Assembly: GCA_021372675.1 (NCBI GenBank) | Contig: JAJFTZ010000060.1 | Span: 1 to 46,122 of the forward strand | Origin: Eubacteriales bacterium | GTDB lineage: Bacteria > Bacillota > Clostridia > Christensenellales > CAG-138 | DNA length: 46,122 nucleotides | Direction: 5' to 3' | In this document: one piece after another, positions 7,618 to 15,522 of the stretch | Layout: every line of letters begins with the position of its first letter | How positions within the stretch are numbered: position 1 is the stretch's first letter | Notes under the pieces: model-generated | The model's input: the letters and a program-made list of their open reading frames with translations, nothing else | What the model was told of the DNA's origin: nothing | The model's database searches: none | Translations under genes and position numbers: made by a program

Positions 7618-8838
7618 TTATAGTTTCTTCACGAGTTCCTTTACCGCCGCCTCGGTGACGCCGCCTTCCACGCGGCCCTTCTCCTGCCCGTTTTCAAAGA
7701 GCAATACCGTGGGTATCTTTGTTACCTGATAGGCGGAGGCGGTCTTCTGGTTGCGGTAGGTGTCGAGCTTGGCGAGGGCGAGCGCGCCGTTTTCCTTCTC
7801 TACGGTCTTTTCGAGCACGGAGATCGCCGCGATGCTCTCCTCGATCTGCGGCGCCCAGAACGCCAAGAGGACGGGGCGTTTGCTTTCGAGCACCTGCGTG
7901 CGGAAGTTTTCCATCTCGGCGAGGTACTTTTCGGCAGCCACGGCGGCGATCGCGCCGTCGGCCGCGGCCGTGATCACCTGCCTGAGGTATTTCACGCAGG
8001 CGTCGCCCGCCGCGTATACGCCGGGCACGCTTGTTTCCATTTTTTCGTTGACCACGATATAGCCCTGCTTGTTGAGCTCGACCTTGCCCTCTAAAAACCC
8101 GGTCTTTGGCACGGTGCCCACGAAGAAGAATACGCCGTTGACTTCCTTGGAGGTGATTTCGCCCGTTTTGATGTTTTTGATGTTGACGCTCTCCACCAGC
8201 TCGTCGCCGATGATCTCGTCGAGCACGCTCGACCATATCCATTTGATTTTGGGGTTTTCGAAGGCCTTTTCAGCACTCGCCTTGTTGCAGTCGAGGATGC
8301 CCTCGTCGTGGATGACGATGATGGTTACCTCGTTGGCGAACTTGGTCAGGTACATCGCCTCCTCGATAGCGGCATCGCCGTTACCGACGACCACGATATC
8401 GAGATCCTCGAAGAAGTCCGCGTCGCAGGTGGCGCAGTAGGATACGCCCTTGCCGCGAAGCTTGCCCTCGCCCTTTACGTTGAGGGAGCGGGGTTCGGCG
8501 CCCGGCGCTAAAACGACGCAATGCGCCTGATAGGTTGTGCCGTCCTTGACGGTAACGGTTTTCACCATGCCGTCGAGCTGCACGTCGGTCACGAGGCCCT
8601 TGAGGATGGCGGTGCCGAAGCGCTCCGCATGGCGCGCGAACTGCGCGGCGATGGCGGGGCCGGTGCTGTGCTCGAAAAAGCCGGGGTAGTTTTCGAGCTC
8701 CTCGGTGGTGGCGGCCTGTCCGCCGGGACGGCCCTTCTCGAGGATGGCGGTTTTGAGCCTCGCGCGGCTGCCGTAGATGCCCGCGGCAAGCCCGCCCGGG
8801 CCGCCGCCGATCACAAGGAGGTCATAGATTTCGGACAT
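7618..8838 (-). CDS. trxB: Thioredoxin reductase with a C-terminal thioredoxin-like domain
   Basis: 406 aa from ATG at 8838. Residues 1-310 are a flavoprotein thioredoxin reductase: FAD-binding LLVIGGGPGGLAAG near residue 10, redox pair SYCATCDADFF (Cys135, Cys138), NADPH-binding VVVGNGDAAIEEA and the C-terminal VYAAGDACVKYLRQVITAAADG. Ordinary TrxB ends there; this one continues about 95 residues with a thioredoxin fold (RPVLLAFWAPQIEES to KIPTVLLFENGQEKGRVEG) in which the CxxC positions are occupied by PQIE, so the extra domain should be redox-inactive. The enzyme supplies electrons to TrxA and on to glycine reductase. A TTG further upstream (8880) is a possible but less likely start; the Shine-Dalgarno GGGAG is about 13 bases from the chosen ATG, which is long. 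Confidence 0.92.
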   Translation of the reverse strand: MSEIYDLLVIGGGPGGLAAGIYGSRARLKTAILEKGRPGGQAATTEELENYPGFFEHSTGPAIAAQFARHAERFGTAILKGLVTDVQLDGMVKTVTVKDGTTYQAHCVVLAPGAEPRSLNVKGEGKLRGKGVSYCATCDADFFEDLDIVVVGNGDAAIEEAMYLTKFANEVTIIVIHDEGILDCNKASAEKAFENPKIKWIWSSVLDEIIGDELVESVNIKNIKTGEITSKEVNGVFFFVGTVPKTGFLEGKVELNKQGYIVVNEKMETSVPGVYAAGDACVKYLRQVITAAADGAIAAVAAEKYLAEMENFRTQVLESKRPVLLAFWAPQIEESIAAISVLEKTVEKENGALALAKLDTYRNQKTASAYQVTKIPTVLLFENGQEKGRVEGGVTEAAVKELVKKL

Positions 8839-8876
8839 AGCGTTTGTTGTTCTCCCTTCCAAATGAAGTGTACGGT

Positions 8877-9263
8877 TCAAAAATGATAGTCGTGGGGCAA
8901 GGCCGAAACGGCCGAACGCATAAGATCAAGGTCGATGGCGCGAAAATCCTCGAGCGTCCGCTCGGGATAGGCGCGGCGTTTGACGGGAAGCTTTTTGAGG
9001 GTTTGGATCGCTCCCTCGATATGCGAGAGGGAATCCAAATCCAGCGCCGCGGCGCCCGCCGATAGGACTACGCTCCTGTAGGGGCTTTCGTTGGGCTTCA
9101 CGCTGCCGGCGAGCGGGTGGCTTATGAGCCTGGCGCCCCGGTGAACCGCGTCGCGGCAAAGCCTGTACACGCCCTCCACGCTTTCCTCATGGAGCTCCGA
9201 AACGGCGGGGAAGTTCTCCTTCACGGCCGGATTGTTGGTGATGATCCGAAAATTGGCCGCCAT
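8877..9263 (-). CDS. grdX: GrdX family protein
   Basis: 128 aa beginning MAANFRIITNNPAVKENF. Proteins of this size with a TNNP motif near the start are the first gene of grd operons in many glycine-reducing clostridia; the biochemical role is unknown. Nothing else recognisable is seen: no signal peptide, no membrane segment, one cysteine. It is the first gene after the glycine riboswitch terminator, so its expression, and that of everything downstream, should depend on riboswitch readthrough. The stop at 8877 is about 40 bases before the trxB start. Confidence 0.85.
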   Translation of the reverse strand: MAANFRIITNNPAVKENFPAVSELHEESVEGVYRLCRDAVHRGARLISHPLAGSVKPNESPYRSVVLSAGAAALDLDSLSHIEGAIQTLKKLPVKRRAYPERTLEDFRAIDLDLMRSAVSALPHDYHF

Positions 9264-9280
9264 ACACCCTCAGCTTTCCC

Positions 9281-9310
9281 AAAATAAAAAACGGCAAATC
9301 ATTTTGCCGT
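9281..9310 (-). terminator. Riboswitch-controlled terminator upstream of grdX
   Basis: ACGGCAAA (9310-9303) pairs with TTTGCCGT (9298-9291) around a 4-base loop and is followed on the minus strand by a T-rich run (9290-9281). It lies between the glycine aptamer and grdX, the position of a transcription-attenuation expression platform. Confidence 0.85.
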
Positions 9311-9448
9311 TTCTCTGTTTTCCAGAGAGGGGTCCCGCTAAAAGTACGTTTGCCTGAGAGTTTCACGCACCGCCCGGCACGGCCGGATACGCTTGCCCCT
9401 TCGGCGCTTTTTCGCCCTTATCCCTCGTTTATCGGCGAAAAGCTCTCC
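9311..9448 (-). ncRNA. Glycine riboswitch (single aptamer) controlling the grd operon
   Basis: The minus strand carries the conserved glycine aptamer blocks in order: GGAGAG (9448-9443), GCGCCGAAGGGGCAAGC (about 9407-9391), then GTGAAACTCTCAGGCAAA (about 9366-9349) and GGGACC (about 9336-9331). GGAGAG pairs with the CTCTC to form P1. Only one full aptamer is present. The following small hairpin CTCTG-GAAAA-CAGAG (about 9328-9313) may be the degenerate 'ghost' partner known from singlet glycine riboswitches. A terminator follows directly. Glycine should relieve termination and switch on its own reductive catabolism (inferred). Confidence 0.9.
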
Positions 9449-9503
9449 TTATAGCCATCATCCCACGATATTGTTAACGAAATATCAAAATCCGTCCATA
9501 TAC

Positions 9504-9532
9504 ATTCTATCGCCAAAAACCGGTTTTGTAAA
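9504..9532 (-). promoter_or_regulatory. Promoter of the glycine reductase operon
   Basis: On the minus strand TTTACA (9532-9527) and TAGAAT (9509-9504) are separated by exactly 17 bases, about 55 bases upstream of the riboswitch P1 strand. It is back to back with the selA promoter. Confidence 0.65.
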
Positions 9533-9572
9533 CCGCAATTTCCAATATATTTTTTACCGTGCGGCTGTGCTT

Positions 9573-9601
9573 TTGCTAAAAAACGGAGGGGATGGTATAA
9601 T
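9573..9601 (+). promoter_or_regulatory. Promoter of selAB
   Basis: TTGCTA (9573-9578), a 17-base spacer, then a perfect TATAAT (9596-9601), about 38 bases before the selA start. Divergent from the grd promoter. Confidence 0.7.
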
Positions 9602-9639
9602 CAAAACACCAAAATTTCCGAAGCGAAAAGGAGCTGTTT

Positions 9640-11049
9640 ATGCAGAGCAGCGAGTTGAGCCGTATCCCCAAGGTAGACGACGTACTTGCCTTGCGCGCCG
9701 TGGAGGCGAAGTGTGAAGCCGGCTTTCGCGACAGCGTCGTCGCGGCGGTGCGCGCGGAGCTCGCGTCGATCCGCGAAGGGCTTCTAAGCGGCGCGCTTCA
9801 GGAGGCGCCGTCCGTCGGGCGCATAGAGGCGGCCGTGCTCGCGCGCGTGGAGCGGAATGGAGAAAACGCCCTAAAGCGGGTCGTCAACGCCACGGGGATC
9901 GTGCTGCATACGAATTTCGGGAGAGCGCCGCTACCTAAGGCCGCCGTCGAGGCGGTAAATTCCGTGGCGGCGGGCTATTCCAACCTCGAATATTCCCTTT
10001 GCGACAGGCAGAGAGGCTCCAGGGACGACCATGTGTCGAAGCTGGTCGCGGAGCTTACCGGCGCCGAGGACGCGCTCGTCGTGAACAACAACGCATCCGC
10101 GGTGCTTTTAGCGCTTGCGGCGCTTGCGAAAGCCAAGGAGGTTCTCCTTTCGCGCGGCGAGCTCGTGGAGATCGGCGGATGCTTTCGCGTGCCCGAGGTC
10201 ATGGAGCAATCGGGCTGTATTTTAAAGGAAGTGGGAACCACCAACCGCACGAGGCTCGCGGATTATGCGCGCGCGCTTTCGCCCGCGTGCGGCGCGCTCC
10301 TCAAGGTGCACACCAGCAATTTCAAAATGACGGGCTTCGTGGAAAGCGCATCGGTGGAGGAGCTTTCCTCGCTCGCGAAAGACGCGGGCCTCCCCCTTAT
10401 ACACGATCTCGGCAGCGGCGTTTTGAACCGCAGGATCAAAACGCTGGTACCCATGCTCGCGCAGCACGACGAGCCGACCCTCGAGGACAGTTTAACGGGC
10501 GGGGCCGACGTAGTGTGCTTTAGCGGCGACAAACTTTTGGGCGCGGCGCAGGCGGGCATAATCGCCGGCAAAAAGGCGTACATCGACGTTATGCGAAAGC
10601 ACCCCCTCTTAAGGGCGATGCGCGTGGATAAAATGACGCTCGCGGCGCTTGAGGCGACGCTTCGGCTCTACCGCGATCCCGCGCGCGCCATGAAGGAAAT
10701 ACCGGCGCTTCATATGCTGTCCGCCTCGGCCTTGGAGGTAAAGGAAAAGGCGGAGCGCCTTTTGCGCCTTTTCAGCTTAGGTGACGCGGCAACGTTGGAG
10801 CTTACGGAAACGGCCGTGCAGGCGGGGGGCGGCTCGGTGCCCGGCGGGGAAACGAAATCCTACGCGGTGGCCGTAGGGCCCAAAGATATCAGCGTGGACG
10901 AGCTCGACAGGCGGCTTCACGCGCAAAAGCTCCCCGTCGTGGGAAGGATCAGCAAGGAAAGGCTTTTGTTGGAGGCGCGCACCTTGTTCGAAGAGGATTT
11001 GGAGCCCGTGGCGCTCGCGCTCGCGTTCGCGCTCGAGGTGCGCCCATGA
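9640..11049 (+). CDS. selA: L-seryl-tRNA(Sec) selenium transferase (SelA)
   Basis: 469 aa. SelA converts seryl-tRNA(Sec) to selenocysteyl-tRNA(Sec) with selenophosphate, using pyridoxal phosphate. The N-terminal helical domain ([12 protein letters not shown]...) binds the tRNA; the core is a fold-type-I PLP domain with [17 protein letters not shown]-like sequence ([21 protein letters not shown]), [33 protein letters not shown] and the PLP lysine in [15 protein letters not shown] at about residue 298. Bacterial SelA is a decamer. AAGGAG stands 6 bases before the ATG. The gene overlaps selB by 4 bases (ATGA), so the two are translationally coupled. selD, needed to make selenophosphate, is not in the window. 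Confidence 0.97.
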   Translation: MQSSELSRIPKVDDVLALRAVEAKCEAGFRDSVVAAVRAELASIREGLLSGALQEAPSVGRIEAAVLARVERNGENALKRVVNATGIVLHTNFGRAPLPKAAVEAVNSVAAGYSNLEYSLCDRQRGSRDDHVSKLVAELTGAEDALVVNNNASAVLLALAALAKAKEVLLSRGELVEIGGCFRVPEVMEQSGCILKEVGTTNRTRLADYARALSPACGALLKVHTSNFKMTGFVESASVEELSSLAKDAGLPLIHDLGSGVLNRRIKTLVPMLAQHDEPTLEDSLTGGADVVCFSGDKLLGAAQAGIIAGKKAYIDVMRKHPLLRAMRVDKMTLAALEATLRLYRDPARAMKEIPALHMLSASALEVKEKAERLLRLFSLGDAATLELTETAVQAGGGSVPGGETKSYAVAVGPKDISVDELDRRLHAQKLPVVGRISKERLLLEARTLFEEDLEPVALALAFALEVRP

Positions 11050-12944
11050 AAAACATCATCATCGGTACGGCCGGGCACATCGACCACGGCAAAACGGCGC
11101 TCATAAAGGCCCTTACGGGCACGGATACGGACCGGCTCAAGGAGGAGAAAAAGCGCGGCATCACGATCGACCTCGGGTTTGCGTACCTTCCCCTCGAGGA
11201 CGGTTCGCGCGCGGGAATCGTGGACGTGCCGGGCCATGAAAAGTTCATCAAAAACATGCTCGCGGGTGCCGGCGGCATCGACATGGTGCTCCTCGTCGTC
11301 GCGGCGGACGACGGCGTAATGCCCCAGACCAAGGAGCACCTCGATATTTTAAGGCTGCTCGATATCAAGGCGGGCATTGTGGCCATCACCAAGCGCGACC
11401 TCGTGGACGAGGAATGGCTGCTCCTCATCAAGGAGGAGGTCGCCGCCGCCGTTAAGGGCACGTTTTTGGAGGGCGCGCCCATGGTTGCCGTGTCCTCGCA
11501 TACGGGCGCGGGACTCGGGGAGCTTAAAAAAGAGATCGAACGCCTCGCGGAGAACGTGCAAAACAAGGATATTTCAAAGCCCTGGCGGCTGCCCGTGGAC
11601 CGCGTGTTCACCGTGGACGGCTTCGGCACGGTCGTGACCGGCACCATGGTCGAGGGCACGCTAAACGAGGGGGACGAGGTGCAGGTGTACCCGTCGGGAT
11701 TAAAAAGCCGCGTGCGGCACATCGAGGTGCACGCGAGCGCGGCGGAAAGGGCTTACGCGGGGCAGCGCGTGGCCGTGAATTTGGCCGGCATTAAAAAAGA
11801 GGAGCTTGCGCGCGGCGACGTGATCGCGGCGCCCGGCTCACTCAAAGTAAGCTACATGGCGGACGTGAGGCTCACCGTTTTGAAGGACGCGCAGCGCGTG
11901 GTCAAAAACGGCTCGCGGCTCCATTTTTACCACGGCACGCGCGACGTGCTCTGCAAGGTGGCGCTTTTGGACGCCGACGAGCTCAAGCCCGGCGAGGAGG
12001 GTTTCGCGCAGCTCAGGTTCGTGGAGGAGGTAGCCGTGCGGCAGGGCGACCGCTATGTGGTGCGCTTTTATTCGCCGCTCGAGACCGTGGGCGGGGGCGT
12101 TATCATCGACGCCGCGCCCCAGCGGCACCGCAGGAACAACCAAAGGGTATTGGAAAGCCTTTCGGTGCTTTCGTCCGGCAGCTCCGCCGAGAAGCTGCTC
12201 CGGCGGATACGCGAGGGCGCAAAGACCTTTCAGAGCATGGCGGCGCTCAAAAAGGACGCGGGCCTCGGCGAGGAGCTTTTCTTCGAGCAGATGGACGCCC
12301 TTGTCGAGGAGGGGCGCGTTTTTCTCATGGGCGGCGTTCCCTTGGATGCCGAGAGCCTCGAAGAGCTGTACCTGCGCACGAAAAAGCTCCTGTCGGCCTT
12401 CCACGCGAAAAACCCCCTGAAGGCCGGCATGAGGGCCGACGAGCTAAGGACTTCGATCGCGCCGGGCCAGAAATCGGCCGTGGGGGACGAAATCCTCGCA
12501 CGCTATCAGGCCCTGGGCCTTTTGAAGATCGTGGACGGCACGGCGTCGCTGCCCTCCTACGAGGCGCGCTATTCCGAAGAGCAGGCAAAGCTCAAGAAGG
12601 ATATCGCCGCCCTGTACGAGGCGGCCGCTTTCCAGCCGCCCGAAAGGGCCGAGACCGTCGCCCGCTTCAAGAAAAAGGATACGGAGGCGATCATCGACGT
12701 GCTCGTCGATGAAGGCGTGCTGTTCGTGGGCGCGGAGGCGCTTTACTTCCACAAAAAAACGGTGGAGCGGGCCAAGGCGGTGATCCTGTCCCTCACGGAA
12801 AGCGCGCCGAGCTTCACGCTGGCCGAGTTTCGCGACGCGACGCAGTCCTCGCGCAAATACGCCCTCGCGCTGCTCGATTATTTGGATCGCGCGCAGTTCA
12901 CCAAAAAATCCGGGGATGTGCGCGTGCCGGTCCGTCAGGCTTAA
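11046..12944 (+). CDS. selB: Selenocysteine-specific translation elongation factor (SelB)
   Basis: 632 aa. SelB is a GTPase that delivers Sec-tRNA(Sec) to ribosomes at UGA codons followed by a SECIS hairpin. The P-loop [21 protein letters not shown], switch [22 protein letters not shown] and nucleotide-recognition ITKRDLVD are visible in the first 140 residues; domains II and III follow, and the C-terminal part (about 380-632) is the winged-helix region that binds the SECIS, ending [21 protein letters not shown]. The ATG overlaps the selA TGA. tRNA-Sec follows directly with its own promoter. It serves at least GrdA and GrdB here. Confidence 0.97.
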   Translation: MKNIIIGTAGHIDHGKTALIKALTGTDTDRLKEEKKRGITIDLGFAYLPLEDGSRAGIVDVPGHEKFIKNMLAGAGGIDMVLLVVAADDGVMPQTKEHLDILRLLDIKAGIVAITKRDLVDEEWLLLIKEEVAAAVKGTFLEGAPMVAVSSHTGAGLGELKKEIERLAENVQNKDISKPWRLPVDRVFTVDGFGTVVTGTMVEGTLNEGDEVQVYPSGLKSRVRHIEVHASAAERAYAGQRVAVNLAGIKKEELARGDVIAAPGSLKVSYMADVRLTVLKDAQRVVKNGSRLHFYHGTRDVLCKVALLDADELKPGEEGFAQLRFVEEVAVRQGDRYVVRFYSPLETVGGGVIIDAAPQRHRRNNQRVLESLSVLSSGSSAEKLLRRIREGAKTFQSMAALKKDAGLGEELFFEQMDALVEEGRVFLMGGVPLDAESLEELYLRTKKLLSAFHAKNPLKAGMRADELRTSIAPGQKSAVGDEILARYQALGLLKIVDGTASLPSYEARYSEEQAKLKKDIAALYEAAAFQPPERAETVARFKKKDTEAIIDVLVDEGVLFVGAEALYFHKKTVERAKAVILSLTESAPSFTLAEFRDATQSSRKYALALLDYLDRAQFTKKSGDVRVPVRQA

Positions 12945-12950
12945 CGGCTC

Positions 12951-12979
12951 TTGCCAAGCGCCGGCGGTGTGGGTATACT
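12951..12979 (+). promoter_or_regulatory. Promoter of the tRNA-Sec gene
   Basis: TTGCCA (12951-12956), 17-base spacer, TATACT (12974-12979), about 12 bases before the tRNA 5' end. It starts only 6 bases after the selB stop, so the tRNA can be made independently of selAB. Confidence 0.75.
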
Positions 12980-12991
12980 AGTAAAAGATTT

Positions 12992-13087
12992 GGGAGCAGA
13001 TGGGTGCTGGTGTGTCCTCCGGTCTTCAAAACCGGTAAGAGCGGTTAGCCCCGCTTAGGTGGGTTCGATTCCCACATGCTCTCGCCA
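12992..13087 (+). tRNA. selC: tRNA-Sec (anticodon UCA)
   Basis: About 96 nt with an encoded CCA end. The acceptor arm GGGAGCA pairs with TGCTCTC followed by the discriminator G and CCA. The anticodon arm CCGGT-CTTCAAA-ACCGG carries TCA, which reads UGA. There is a long variable arm (GAGCGGTTAGCCCCGCTT, with GCGG/CCGC pairing) and a T arm GTGGG-TTCGATT-CCCAC. The long extra arm and UCA anticodon identify it as selenocysteine tRNA. The eighth acceptor pair appears to be G-A. Confidence 0.97.
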
Positions 13088-13089
13088 AA

Positions 13090-13122
13090 ATCAAAACCAC
13101 CGGTTTAACTGGTGGTTTTGAT
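13090..13122 (+). terminator. Terminator of tRNA-Sec
   Basis: ATCAAAACCACC (13090-13101) and GGTGGTTTTGAT (13111-13122) form a perfect 12-bp stem three bases after the CCA; the 3' arm contains TTTT and is followed by TTATAT. Confidence 0.8.
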
Positions 13123-13129
13123 TTATATC

Positions 13130-13230
13130 AAAAAAGTGGCTACGCCACTTTTTTGAAGTTACAGGAAGTACCTGCTCATACTTCGCGGCCGATACTTCCT
13201 GCAAAGAAATCCTTGCTGCGCAAGGATTTC
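13130..13230. repeat. Three consecutive perfect inverted repeats
   Basis: Immediately after the tRNA-Sec terminator there are AAAAAAGTGGC-TAC-GCCACTTTTTT (13130-13154), CAGGAAGTA...TACTTCCTG with a 22-base loop (13162-13201), and GAAATCCTTGC-TGC-GCAAGGATTTC (13206-13230). The first could act as a terminator in either direction. Function of the series is unknown. Confidence 0.7.
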
Positions 13231-13231
13231 C

Positions 13232-13339
13232 GCCGCCGCACATGTCGGCCCTCGGCGGGGCACGCCTCAGGCACTAGGCCTGCGGGCCGTCGCCGGCGGC
13301 GGATTAGAACCTCCGGGAGCTTCGGCCCCCGAACCCCCG
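13232..13339 (-). repeat. Dispersed repeat, copy A
   Basis: About 107 bp that align, in reverse orientation, with 38950-39055. Shared blocks include CATGTCGGCCC, GGCACTAGGCC, GCGGGCCGTCGCCG and GCTTCGGCCCCCGAA; by eye about 85% of positions agree. It is rich in self-complementary GC arms (for example GGGAGC-TTCG-GCCCCC). No coding frame is evident. It lies between the tRNA-Sec hairpins and the 3' end of the dehydrogenase gene. Confidence 0.75.
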
Positions 13340-13359
13340 GGGGATTTTTGACGGCTTTT

Positions 13360-14376
13360 TTATCTCCAGTCGATGATCACGCCCGTGAACTCGTTTTTCC
13401 TGTTCATAAGCCCGTCGTAGGCGAGCATCAGCTCCTCGGCGGTGGGCCTTACGGTATGGCTGGTGAATTTGCTTACGTCGATCGACTTTTCCTGCAAAAG
13501 CTCCTCGAGATAGCGCATGGCCCGCTTGATGCACAGCCTCGAGCCCTCCTGCTCTTCGTAAGGGTAGCGGCGGTTGAGCGCGCCTATCACGGTGAGCATT
13601 TTCATGTGAATCGCGTTGAAGGTGGGCGTCACGTTTGCGGTATGGTCGGCGCGCGGGGAGCCCAATAAGATGACCTGGCCGTGCCTGGCCGCCACCTTGA
13701 CGCAGGTTTCGATGCACGCGGAAAGCCCCGAGGCGTCCACCGCGATATCGGCGCCCCTTCCGCCGGTAAGGGCCATGATCGCATCCGCCTGGTTTTCCGG
13801 GGCGCAGTCGACCGCATGGCGTATGCCCATTTCCCTGGCGAGAGCGCAGCGGTGTTCCATGGGGTCGACGGCGATTACCTTCGCGCCCATCTTCCTGTAA
13901 AGGATGGAAAGGATAAGCCCCAAAGTGCCTAAGCCCATGATAACGCAGGTGTCGCCGAGCTTTACGTCGGCGGGAAGGATGCCGTTCATGGCGATCCAAC
14001 ACATCATAAGGAACGCGCCTTCCTCCGGCGCGGTGTTTTTATCGAGCTTGTGGAGGATGCCGCCGTCGCTTCTCGTATAGTCGTAGATTTGAAGGCTACT
14101 GTGCGGGCCGCTGAACAGCACGATATCCCCCTCCCCGGCCTGATCCACCCCTTCGCCCTTTTTTAAGATTTTCCCTACGGAGCAATAGCCGGGCCGCATC
14201 GGGTAGGCCGCGCCTTTTTTAAGCCCGAAAACGCGGGAAAGCTCGGTGCCCGCGCTGATGAGGGAAACTTGGGTCTCTATCAGGCACTCGGTGGGCTTTA
14301 AACGCTCGGCGTCGATCTCGCGCCCCTCCACGGAGACGCTTTTTATCCCATGGACGACGACCTCTTTCGCAAGCAT
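13360..14376 (-). CDS. Medium-chain dehydrogenase (zinc-type alcohol/sugar dehydrogenase family)
   Basis: 338 aa with an N-terminal GroES-like half and a Rossmann half (GDTCVIMGLGTLGLILSILYRKMGAKVIAVDPMEHR). The opening SLISAGTELSRVFG replaces the catalytic-zinc CGICGTD motif of classical alcohol dehydrogenases, and the structural-zinc cysteine cluster is missing, so this belongs to the SAGTE-type branch of the MDR superfamily; the acidic DP after the second strand suggests NAD rather than NADP. It is divergent from the PTS cluster and may oxidise a sugar, polyol or derivative related to that cluster (inference). AGGAGG precedes the ATG. Substrate cannot be assigned. Confidence 0.8.
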   Translation of the reverse strand: MLAKEVVVHGIKSVSVEGREIDAERLKPTECLIETQVSLISAGTELSRVFGLKKGAAYPMRPGYCSVGKILKKGEGVDQAGEGDIVLFSGPHSSLQIYDYTRSDGGILHKLDKNTAPEEGAFLMMCWIAMNGILPADVKLGDTCVIMGLGTLGLILSILYRKMGAKVIAVDPMEHRCALAREMGIRHAVDCAPENQADAIMALTGGRGADIAVDASGLSACIETCVKVAARHGQVILLGSPRADHTANVTPTFNAIHMKMLTVIGALNRRYPYEEQEGSRLCIKRAMRYLEELLQEKSIDVSKFTSHTVRPTAEELMLAYDGLMNRKNEFTGVIIDWR

Positions 14377-14558
14377 GGCGGTACCTCCTGAAAAGTCAGC
14401 AATTATCTAAATAATAGAAAGGATCGCTCGGAAAGTCAACAAAATACGCCGTTTCGAGAGCCCGCTTTACCCGATATTTCCCACCTGCGAGCATGATTTT
14501 GAATAAGCATGCATAGAACACTAGAGGGGGAAAGTGTCCTCTATTTTCCATATGTATG

Positions 14559-14587
14559 TTGACGGTTCTATGGAATCGTCATATAAT
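14559..14587 (+). promoter_or_regulatory. Promoter with embedded operator-like palindrome for the PTS cluster
   Basis: TTGACG (14559-14564), 17-base spacer and a perfect TATAAT (14582-14587). The spacer and -35 include an imperfect 20-bp palindrome GACG.TTC.AT.GAA.CGTC (14561-14580; 16 of 20 positions symmetric), the expected place for a repressor such as a LacI/GntR-type regulator. No such regulator gene is next to it. The 405-base gap 14377-14781 otherwise holds a leader of about 190 nt ending in a GCGGAG-TTCG-CTCCGC hairpin (14736-14751). Confidence 0.7.
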
Positions 14588-14735
14588 ATATTCGATCACG
14601 ACCGTTTCCGACCAGTTCCGTAATCTATGAATGCTCTTCGGCCACCGCGCCGTTAAGTCTTTTTCAATTTAAATAATCGTCCGTAATCGCTCTCTCGCTC
14701 CCTGATATTTTGAACGCAGAAAAAATCGGTTTCTA

Positions 14736-14751
14736 GCGGAGTTCGCTCCGC
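14736..14751 (+). other. UUCG-capped hairpin in the PTS operon leader
   Basis: GCGGAG-TTCG-CTCCGC, a perfect 6-bp stem with the very stable UUCG tetraloop, ends 30 bases before the IIC start and just upstream of the Shine-Dalgarno. Likely an mRNA-stabilising element; no T-run follows, so it is not a terminator. Confidence 0.55.
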
Positions 14752-14781
14752 CAAAAATAAACAGGAGACAAGGAGAAAGAT

Positions 14782-15519
14782 ATGAGCACGGTATTACTCG
14801 CATTCCTTCTAGCTCTGTTCACCGGCCTGATCATCGTGTTTGTAGGCCTCGGCGTCAACATGTGGTCGCCGCTGTTCATGGGTGTCGTAGCCGGCTTGGT
14901 CGTCGGCGACGTCGGCCTTGGACTAACGATCGGCGCGACATGCTCCCTGATGGCGCTCGGGTTTTACAGCTATGGTGGCGCAACACAGCCGGACTACATG
15001 ATCGGGGCGATCTTCGGTGTGTTTGTCGCCTCGCGCGCAGGGAGCGTTGATCAAGGCTTGGTGGTGGCGGCGGCGCTTGCGATGTTCATGGTGCTGTTCG
15101 ACATCCTCGGCCGTATGACGACCACCGTCTTCCAGCATGCGTGCGACGGCGCGCTTGCGAAGAAAAACCTCAAAACGTTCAGCCTCTGGTTCTGGATGGG
15201 CACGGTTCCTTGGTTCCTCTCCCGTTTCATCCCGGTGTTCGTCGGTATGCTCTTCATCGACAAGTATGTTTACATCCAGCAGTTCATCGAGAAGTACATC
15301 TGGTTCCAGCATGGCCTCCAGGTTATCGGCGCCGCGCTGCCGGCCGTCGGCTTCGCGCTGTTGCTGTCCTACATGAACCTTAAAAAATACTGGCCGTACA
15401 TGCTGGTCGGCTATGTGCTGTTTGCCTACATGGGCGTTCCCACCATCGGCTTGGCGATCATCGGCGTCGCGGCCGCGGGCCTGTATATGATGGCTCAAAA
15501 GAAAGCGAAGGAGGCGTAA
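14782..15519 (+). CDS. PTS mannose/sorbose/N-acetylgalactosamine-family EIIC
   Basis: 245 aa, hydrophobic throughout (about 7 or more membrane segments), starting MSTVLLAFLLALFTGLIIVFVGLGVNMWSPLFMGVVAGLVVGDVGLGLTIGATCSLMALGFYSYGGATQPDYMIGAIFG. The conserved GDVGLGLTIGATCSLMALGF and GGATQPDYMIGAIFG blocks identify the EIIC-Man/Sor family, which together with IID forms the sugar channel in the cytoplasmic membrane. AGGAGACAAGGAG precedes the ATG. First gene of the operon, 3 bases before IID. Substrate is not given by sequence; the downstream nagA suggests an N-acetylated amino sugar. Confidence 0.93.
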   Translation: MSTVLLAFLLALFTGLIIVFVGLGVNMWSPLFMGVVAGLVVGDVGLGLTIGATCSLMALGFYSYGGATQPDYMIGAIFGVFVASRAGSVDQGLVVAAALAMFMVLFDILGRMTTTVFQHACDGALAKKNLKTFSLWFWMGTVPWFLSRFIPVFVGMLFIDKYVYIQQFIEKYIWFQHGLQVIGAALPAVGFALLLSYMNLKKYWPYMLVGYVLFAYMGVPTIGLAIIGVAAAGLYMMAQKKAKEA

Positions 15520-15522
15520 GTC

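Noticed and set aside
13130-13339. Attachment site of an integrated element next to tRNA-Sec
   Set aside because: tRNA genes are common integration sites, but no integrase gene, no direct repeat of the tRNA 3' end and no foreign gene block are seen downstream.
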